From Triops longicaudatus (lineage: Eukaryota; Arthropoda; Branchiopoda; Notostraca; Triopsidae), in assembly GCA_022885665.1 (NCBI GenBank), contig JAGQDJ010000049.1, positions 186,502-250,501 on the forward strand: a stretch of DNA of 64,000 bases, read 5' to 3'. The notes under the pieces were generated by a model. That model was not told where the DNA came from. It was given only the letters and a program-made list of their open reading frames with translations, and did not search any database. Position 1 is the stretch's first letter. Each line of letters begins with the position of its first letter. This document shows positions 50,601 through 59,300 of the stretch, one piece after another. Both the position numbers and the translations under genes were made by a program.

Positions 50601-53600
50601 AGAAAGAAGTTGGAGATCAAAAGGGCAATCTGATTCAATTCCGCTGCGAAAATAAAAGAAACAACGGTGCAGCATTAATATAGGTTCATTTCTGCAATGA
50701 ACATTTCAGTGAGAATTCGAATACACGTATGAAGTTGTGATACGTTCTAAACGCGTCGTGTTTTCTAACGATAGCTTGTGTTGAAACGTGTTGCACGGTC
50801 AAATATTTTCAGTGTAGGAAGGTTGAAGACTACTGAGCATTCTGATTACTGATATATAGCCTGTACTTTATTATTATTATTTTAGAATTATCGTGTTCAC
50901 TATTTACAGTTTGTCGCTAAATTCTGAGTATTAGAAGAAAGTAGTGTATGGTATAAACATGAATTTTACCAATGAGGACGAAGACAAGGGCCAGGATGAA
51001 AGTGAAGACGTATGCATAAATCGGCTCTTTGCTCTTTCCAAAACCTTTGCCACAGCATGCCAAGCCAGGAAAGAGTTTATCTTCCGCGATGACTTGCAGT
51101 AGTTTGGGACAAGAAATGTAACTAGCTAACGCAGAGCTTATAGTAGCAGCGAAACAGCCCGCGTAGGTCAGGGGTCCAAAACCGGAAATGAGAATCATAA
51201 TCTGAGATTGGAAGAAAAATTGGTCAGAAATTAATCTTTTCTGATTTTTCGAACGATTTATCCGTGACCATAATGTTCAGATTAGAAAATTAAATGTATC
51301 GTTGCAACTTCTAGAAACTGGAGTAAAACCAGTGTGTCCACATGTGTTAAGGACACGGTGGAGCTAAGGCGCTCAAAGACTAGTTATCTAGGAACTGATG
51401 TGTAAGTTTTCATGAATAGTGACAAGTTTTTTAAAGAACCTCCCGACAGTAAAGTCTGCAAACTGATCTACATGCTAAAGAGCCTGAAGGATATTTTTTA
51501 TATTTAGTAATAAATCAGCTACACTGAAGGATGTTTTGAAAACTTTTTTGTCGATGTTGCATATTGAAAGTTGTGTTTTGCTAGTTATACGAAGCTTTAA
51601 AAATATGTAAAAATATTTGAAATTGGTTGAGTTGTTTTGATAATGCGTTGTCCCTAGTTTTGCGACATTCCTTGAACTTTGAGGAGAATGACTCCACAAC
51701 GGCTCGTTGTTTCTAAGTTTTTAAAACAAATAGTTCCCCAAAAATGCTACGTGTAACGGAAAAAATACAAATTTTAACTTTTACCAAAAGCGGAAAAATT
51801 CTACATTTAGTTTTTCCTGTGGATAATTTAGCATTCAGCAATTAATTAATGAATTTGACATAAGTATTCAGCAATTCAAAAGTTCCGCAAAAAAACTTAA
51901 GATGTCGCCACAGTTTTGCAAGTTACTGAGTTGTCTTGGCGGAACCGTAGTCGCAAGCTCCATATTTTATTGACAGTGAGAGTTTCCCCTCCTTACTGTA
52001 ACAGTAAGCTCGCGCACATTCGTGGTGGCGCTACTTGGTCAATAGACGCGTGGCGCTAGCTATCTGTCGTCTTTATTTTCATCGCATTGTTTCCGTATAG
52101 CTATTACCGTTGCCATCAGCGACGAATTATTATTTACAGAATGCAGTACGAACCTGGTAATCGTTATATAAACCGTAGTGACAATCTCCTGGAATGGGAC
52201 AATCCAACCAAGAACCGTTTACAAGATCCTCTACTTTCCCTGTGGCTTCACGCGCTGCAGTGGCGCCACAAAAGATGGCTACGAGCGCGTAAGTTAAGCT
52301 CGTTACTATGATAGCCCATATTGTTCCCTTTGGAATAGCGCGGCTTGGATCCTAAAATATATATTACATTGAAATTTTGAATCCTAACTTTAGTCGCTTG
52401 CTCTACAAACAGTTGCTTACTTTAAGATCTCCCGAAATGTTCGCTCCAGCTAAAATACCAGTAACTACAAGAATAACACGCAATTGTAATAAATTTCTAA
52501 TGTGGGTCAATTTGTGATTTTACCTGCAGGAAAAAAGACACTGAAGACGGAAAAGAAATTCTGAGCAAGACCGTCACTTGTTTGATATGCTGGTTGCCAG
52601 TTTTGTGTTACGACATCCACTGTTTCAAAAAGAAAAAAAAAAAGATTAAAATTGTGTCACTTTAAGGAATTCATAATAGGTAAAACGAATTAGATAGCTC
52701 CCATAACGTGTGTTAGGAATATATATCACATAAAATATTTTAAGTCATATTATTTTAACAATTAATGCAAATAAATCAATCTAATAAGTGATAATAGCCA
52801 ACGGAATAATAAATTGTTTTAAAAATGAAGAAACTTTCCAACAATTTATACTTAAATCTTACAATTGTATCCAATGAAGCCCTTTGCTTTATCCAGATCC
52901 GTTTTGGGGCCTATTCCGGTACCAACAACGAAATTGACTAGGGCCACTAATAAAATAACGAAGAGTACAATTTGCGTCTAAATAATACAGTTCGTTACAA
53001 ATTAATAAGGAACAAAAAGTATCTCTTTCTACTTTCGATTCGTATTTCGCGCCGAGACCACATAGTAAGCTAACGGCGACCATTGTTATCGTGCCAATAA
53101 TTCGAATGTCATTTACTCCGCCATCCACGACCTTAGTGCCAAAATCCGCCAGCAAATTGTTAAGCGTCTCGCAGAATCCTACGACGTTTAAAGACGCATT
53201 TATGGCGTTCGCAATTGCGAAGATGATCCCAATCGATACTCCAAACTCGGGGCCGATAGATCGGGACATTACGTAATATGTTCCACCTTAGGATGCCCGA
53301 AGAACACAGGAAGATAACAGACAATTGAGGTGTTATTTTTCGTTGGACTGGTAAATCAGACGCGTTTATTTTCCTCTATTTATTGTTTACCTCCTCCAAT
53401 TTCTCCATTAGTCGCTATCGCGGACACGGAAATGGCTGTCAAGAGAGTGATGAATGTCGACAGGGCGATAATAAGCAAAGTTTGCCCTGCATATTAAAAA
53501 CACGGAAAGGTTCTTATCATGTTCAAGACTAAGAACGCGAATCAAAAGGGGGAAAAGCAAGGGACAACACACATTGGGAAAGATTATCAATCTAATGGTA

Positions 53601-55509
53601 CTCACAAATGCCTGCCTGTCCTACAACCCACGCGATACGTAAGAATAGCATGACACCCCATATGTTTAACATGTTGCGGATCAAAACACCTTCGATCCAA
53701 CCGAACTTGGTGCCTTCCACTTGACCGTCTTCCATTTTCTCCGTTAGCACTTCGTTAGCCTTTATATACACACAAAAAAAACGAAATCTACACGTTCTTA
53801 ACAAATACGTATACGCATTACTCACCGTGGAATCTTCGACAGTGGGTTCATGCAATTCTTCCAGGGTCGGTATGCGAGAAGCAGTGTCTGCCCTTTTGCG
53901 GTAGTTATTTAAATGTGGTAAGGATTCCCGTGTAATGGGTTTGTCCACGACTTGTTGCGTGTTACAGGGCTCCAAAGACCATTTAACTTGCGAACCTGTG
54001 TCGGAATTTCCATGGTCAACCTTTAAAGATTGACAGGTTAACAATTATTTCTAGAAGGAAGAATCATAAATGTCATGACGATGGGTAGTAAATCATAAAA
54101 TGAAAAGCAAAAACTGAAAATGAAATAAGTAATAAAAATGAGTAAAATGTTGCAAATGAATTTAAAGATGAATTCCAGTAGCATGCACATGCTTATGCAT
54201 ATTTCTAACTCATATATCCTTAACCAACGTATGTTGCAAAATACGTTAGTTAAGGATATATGAGTTAGACATTTAAAAGACTTTTAAATTTTAGTTAAGA
54301 ATATATGAATTAGAATTTTACAAAACTTTTTTAAATTTTTACTAAGTTTCAACACTGTTTCATGGGTTTTCCAAGGAAGGTGTGTTCACCATAATTGACT
54401 GGAACCTGGATTTGTTTTTTGGCCTCGGGTTTTCCCAGCTTGTTTTTTTTATATTTTAAACTTGAAGTGTCAACTATGGTGTTATTCTAATTTTTAGACT
54501 GCCAAACCATTTATTTTATAAAAATTATCCTACAAGATTACAAACTTAAAGATTTGTCATATGTGTGACCTATTTCTATATTTTAAAAAATTCTAAAGAA
54601 ATGGATCGCATTATCTCGCGTTTAATAATACTAATATCAAGGATTTGGTTATTTTCTTTGGCGTAAGACTTAGGCGTCAAGAAGCCGGTATAATCGACGT
54701 ATGTAACCGTTTGACTAGTAAACCTCCGAGAAGAGGAAATACTTGTGCTTGCATCATTAGTTCGTTGATTTCGCTCGAAGATATGAATGTCCTGCCTAAT
54801 TGCTAAAGTAAATGGCTTTTTCGTGCAGGGCTGTATGGTTAAGTTCTCTACTGTATTACAAGTACAGTAAGTGTAATATTATGTTTGCTCTGCCGTGTAG
54901 AAGGATCGAAAATTATTTCTCGGAAACCGTAAACGGTAAAGAAACGGTGACGAATAATGCTCATGCCCGTATCAATTTCAGGAAAATTACAGCTAAACGT
55001 ATCCGAAGTCTTGTTGAACTAGAATGTAAGTACACATTACGAATAGGTTTATCGGAGTGTAAGCTCCCGAGTGAACTGTTTGACCCTTATAATAGTAGCT
55101 TTTCTAAAAATGCAAAAAAATCTAGTTAAAAAGAAAATTAACAATATCTATGTTTATCCAACTTCATTATAACGAAGAGTTCCGACCTCTAGTTAAAAAG
55201 CAATATTATTCCCCAACAAATTAATTCATTATTCCACCGGAGGAGCATCTTCAGCAGAATGTCGTGCACGTTAGTGAAACTGAAATAACTTACTGCTGCG
55301 ACATGATCCTGGGTACAGTTAGGTGGCGGAAAAGGTGGCAAGAAAGCAGAAATTTTCCGTGTCTTCACTGGTTTATTCACATAGCTGATGTCCAGGTTCT
55401 TCTGCTGCAGTACCGGCTGGTCCGGTACAAAGGCAGGATTGTCAAAGCCCCCACTGTCACTACGGCCAGCATCACCAGCACTACCGCCTGGGTCTAACCT
55501 CTGCTCCAT
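47678..55509 (-). CDS. cation-chloride cotransporter C (SLC12 family, divergent ion sites)
   Basis: Predicted Na-coupled SLC12 transporter, 1065 aa. Coding exons in transcript order: 55294-55509, 53826-54020, 53606-53759, 53391-53486, 53033-53286, 52863-52977, 52524-52619, 52421-52464, 52154-52351, 50970-51201, 50522-50643, 50330-50465, 50065-50279, 49746-49984, 49254-49393, 49034-49169, 48732-48841, 48560-48674, 48072-48211, 47903-48011, 47678-47813. The sum is 3198 bases, in frame. TM1 LNIWGVMLF and TM8 ATISSALAS (Na+ site) are kept and TM6 reads FPAVTGILAG, but the TM3 K+-site residue is Asn254 (ASLNVVGF) and the TM10 chloride-site Tyr is Phe551. The N terminus has the phospho-segment ITRESLPHLNNY but no RFxV/I docking motif. 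Ion coupling probably differs from NKCC; the insect CCC2/CCC3 paralogues, reported to be atypical, are a possible parallel. The least certain parts are the first exon and its join. Confidence 0.91.
51470..51800 (-). repeat. diverged dispersed repeat, copy 2
   Basis: Minus-strand relative of the element at 4640-5010, lying inside the intron between coding exons 9 and 10 counted from the 5' end of cotransporter C (51202-52153). Its open frame of 74 codons shares VAK-x-G and VFKT-x-FSVA with copy 1. The family is not identified. Confidence 0.6.
54205..54268. repeat. 28-bp inverted repeat with an 8-base loop
   Basis: The arms 54205-54232 and 54241-54268 match at 27 of 28 positions around GTTGCAAA. 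It lies in intron 1 of cotransporter C. A foldback element or a hairpin in the pre-mRNA are both possible. Confidence 0.75.
54246..54340. repeat. two imperfect tandem copies of a 45-48 bp unit
   Basis: Both units start TTAGTTAAG followed by G/A-ATATATGA. The first (54246-54290) overlaps the 3' arm of the adjacent foldback; the second (54291 to about 54340) is more diverged. The foldback arm was apparently duplicated once. Confidence 0.65.
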
Positions 55510-56354
55510 GTCAGATTGTGTTAGGTTATAGCTGATCACCTGCGCGGTGTTGTTGTTAAGGAATGAGAGGCCGGAGAAGGAGATGGCGGTTTATATATTT
55601 TCAGTCACAGATCCCCCTCCTTACACCCAACAAATCCAATCGTCACTCCCAGAAACTTAGGTCCAGTAACGCTCTCGAGTGATAACTCCGTAACGGAAAG
55701 GCTAGTCATACTTCTGGCTTGGTTAGTTTGGGCTACTGAAAACCAGTTCGTCTATCGCAGTAACAAAGCGGCATTAACGTGTCCGGTACCTACAGGCCGG
55801 TGCTAAAGGTTTCAAGCGCAAAGGTTTAAAAGGTGATTTACTTACTTTGAAAATCAGTTCCTGTCTTAAACGCGTTGACCTAATTAACATGCTAAAAGCG
55901 GCATTTTTTTCGAGATAGATATTCCACTCGTACTAAACTGAACTTAAAACCAGGTCTGACCTACTTTTTCCACTTATATGTGACATACATGTGCGGCAAT
56001 CTTTGTGAAGATAGCGTCAGTGTATAAGGTTTGTCGTGAAAATCACCAGTAATTGACCTTTGGTCAAGGGCAAGTCGTTCCCCACTCGTAGTAATTCCCC
56101 GTCGCATCACAATTTAATCCCTGATTAATATGATGAAGAATTGATTTGAATGTTTTCGATTTCACACGGAGAAAAAAAACGCGCGCTGTGAATCCAACAC
56201 CGATAATGTATTGATAATTTGTATATATAGTAATATGCATAAAACTTTTTTCCTTTCTTTCTAGAACATACACAAAACGTGACGTTGTTTGTAGGGTGCA
56301 AGCGTGACATAGTAGGTTGCTTTGTTTGGTCACTGAATAACAGGTGCACTGAAC
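55510..56354. other. short intergenic region between cotransporters D and C
   Basis: Only about 845 bases separate the D stop from the C start, the tightest spacing in the array. It must hold the 3' UTR of D (an ATTAAA on the minus strand lies at 56113-56118) and the promoter of C. No other gene is seen. Confidence 0.65.
55561..55597 (-). promoter_or_regulatory. core promoter of cotransporter C: TATA box plus initiator
   Basis: On the minus strand TATATAAAC (55597-55589) is followed by TCATTC (55566-55561), which fits the arthropod initiator TCAKTY. The distance from the first T of the TATA box to the initiator A (55564) is 33 bases, the expected spacing. The 5' UTR would be about 55 bases. 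This also supports the start codon at 55509. Confidence 0.65.
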
Positions 56355-59300
56355 TTATGAATAGAATGTAAGTACGGACGTCTGATTTCCTCGAACGAGA
56401 ACAAACGGAGGCAAGTCGTTGGTAAGTGTTTCTAACCAGGCCATATACATGGGGGCGGAAACTGTCCCTTTTCGAGGCATTGGTAAAGTCCTGCGGATTA
56501 AAATAAGCTCTTATTAACTTCCTGTCCGATAAAGGTACCTTGTTTACGTTCCGAGACACTTACGCCTCTTTGTTAATTTGTGAAAAATTTTTCGGTTAGT
56601 GACTTGAGTTTTGTCAACTTACATAAATATAATATTGGAAGACTTGGAGTGCTGTAGCAACAGTTCTCGAAGTCGCATATGACGTTGGGATTTCATTTTC
56701 TGCGAGAGAACCTCCGCTGTGGAGATCAGGGGTGTCATTGCTGCAGAGGAAATATTAAAGTTTATTATTATTGTTTTGTGGAAAATAGAACAGGGCATAT
56801 TTTTCTTGCTAAATTTCTGAGTATAACATACTTTCGCCATTTGTGTTTGTAAAAGCTGTAACTTGGGAGTTGAACCAATCTTGGGTAGCTTGGCGGGGAG
56901 GAATTTCCACGTCCGAGATAGCGACGACGTCAGAGAAGTCGATTCGGAATTTTGCCAATAAAGCTGCCATACTAATTTATTTATAAAAAAAATATGATGA
57001 TTACATTGGTGTACTGAGTTCGTAAACACTTTTGTAAGTGTTTATTTACTTCTGTTGCTCTTGGCCAAGTTCGTCTTGGCTGTTGGCAAGACAAAATACG
57101 CGTAACTTGCACGAATTCCAGTTTGATCTTGTTGTGAGGATATGAGGTAAAAGCAGAGTTAATCCTCCTACAAAGGAGAGATTGCTTAATCAGAACAGCT
57201 TTCGAAAAAGGAAAAAAAGTTTAAGGTATCGTACCGTCATCAGCAAGCCACCAGACGTCGATGGTTCCCTTTTCTTGTTTCCGTTGGAAGACGGTGATAT
57301 TGTTGACGACCTCTTTCGGCAAGTCATTACCGGCCGGATCCCTTTTTTAGAAAAATGTTAATAAAAATAAAAGCTTATCAGCAATTTCGTAATCTCTAAT
57401 ATGTTTCTGATACCTTCACTACTGATTTCTCAAGAAAGCTCGTATTAACACTAACAGATTGAAACAGAAAGAACACAACTTACTTTAAGTTTATGTCCAC
57501 TTTCTTCTTCTTCTTGCCTAGCGAGGTCATATCTCCGCCGATAGTACTGTCTAGAATTGAACGTCATTATATTTTCTTGATGAATATATTTTGGTATTTT
57601 TAATAACTATTCGAGCGAAGTATTCTCTCTACTTCTTATAAATTACTAAAATCTGATTAGTATTATGTAAAAGCCTTCACTGAATAACTGCCAGGTCTAA
57701 TGCAGTAACTGTACAGTAAAATCTCAGATTTCTGGACCCACGAAGAGAGAAGACTATTCCAGTTTTGCTGGTTGTCACTAGTTTTAAGTTACTTGTTTAG
57801 TTGAGTTACATTGTGAGCTTCAACTGAAAACTGAACTTCTGATAGTTCAGTACGTAAGAAACTTGGGTATTCAGATGTTTACAAAGTATTTAAGGATATC
57901 TAGAGTTCGGATAGCTTTCAACAGAAAAGTGCGACAGAGCTTTTGGACCCACTAGTCCAACTTGATTTACTTACTGGAAGATGCTGTTGACAAACTGGAA
58001 CCATTTCTTCGAAGGCTATTTTCAACCGAGTTTTGCATTGCTTCTTGAAATTCTCCAATAACCCCGGTGTAATCTAAGCCTCCAGGCATTCTTAGAATGA
58101 CTACAGCCAGGTACATGTCAAACGCCGTGCTATTTTTTTCCCACAAATTAAAAGCATTAATCAATAAGAACGCAGCTTTTTCTTAAAAAAAAGAAACTGA
58201 TAAATTCTTATTTACTGTATAACATTGAAGTATTGTTCTAGCTGGTCTTTATCGCCAGAACGCCAATCGCTTTTATAGCCCATGAGCAAAAGGTTCGGTT
58301 TCATTTTTCCTACGCCGGTAGCTTGCATTAAGGCCGCGGCACCAGCCGTTAAGGTCATGTTATCGATAAGCGTATAAAAAGCTTTAATTTTATGCCTTCT
58401 GAGCCAAGCTGTGGATTTCTGGAGTATGATAGCGCGTCCACGACTGGTCTGTTGTGACTGTGAGTTCGTAAATGAAAATAAAGGAAAGCAAGTTAGCATT
58501 CCCAGCCACGAGGTCCGTCACACTTTTAATTGCTCGAGGAAAATTCAACGGGAAACTCTCTTGCCTTATTAATATGACCGCATATCATTAAGGATTGTTT
58601 CTTGCAAATGGTGTATGCGAAATCGACCAAGGACGGCCGACTGCTGGGCAAACCGGTGAGAACCAGTATTTGGGGCCGATAGTTTTTCACGTGGTCTTCG
58701 GTGTTGCTTAATTGCTGCATAGTCACTAAAGCCGTTTTGTAACTTTGTGCCTGAGCGGAAGAACCCCAGTTCACCTCTAAAATACACACGATAAACACGT
58801 CAATATTATTCTCACTTTCCCCAATATGTCCGTAGTTGCCGGACGAGGACTTGTAGGGACTTGGAAAGGACCTTACGTTTTCCCCGGTTAGTGTAGCTTG
58901 TTACCTTACCTGGTTTACGGTATAGTACGATCAAGTAGAGAGCAAGGACGAAAGCGAAAGTGATGAGAGCAGTAGGCCAGCTGATCAAGAACATGCAGGC
59001 GACGCACAAGATGGCACACAACAAGGATAGCCACATGTTGTAAAACTAAGAAAGAAATGTAGAATTTTCAGAATTAGACGAAGTTACAAAACATGCAATG
59101 AAAACATTTTGAATGATAAATCAGAAAGAAAACTTACTTTAAAGGTAGGTCTCCAGCCAATAGGCCTAACGAGGGAAACATGGAAGGTACAAAAGTTCAT
59201 AAGCGCAAACGTGATCAAGAAGAAGTTGGAAATCAAAAGGGCAATTTGATCGAGCTGGGCTAAAAAATATGTTGGAATCCCATTAGACTGCATGAGAATT

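Larger units (their letters stand above)
54021..55293 (-). other. intron 1 of cotransporter C with foldback and tandem repeats
   Basis: AT-rich, 1.27 kb, between the first coding exon and the exon with the phospho-segment; phase 0 at both ends. It holds a 28-bp foldback and an overlapping 45-bp tandem duplication. A plus-strand frame at 54812-55129 has no family resemblance. Confidence 0.7.

Noticed and set aside
57712..57740. CAGTAAAATCTC block in a D intron as a second Tigger-type end
   Set aside because: No inverted partner could be found in the intron, so the resemblance may be chance.
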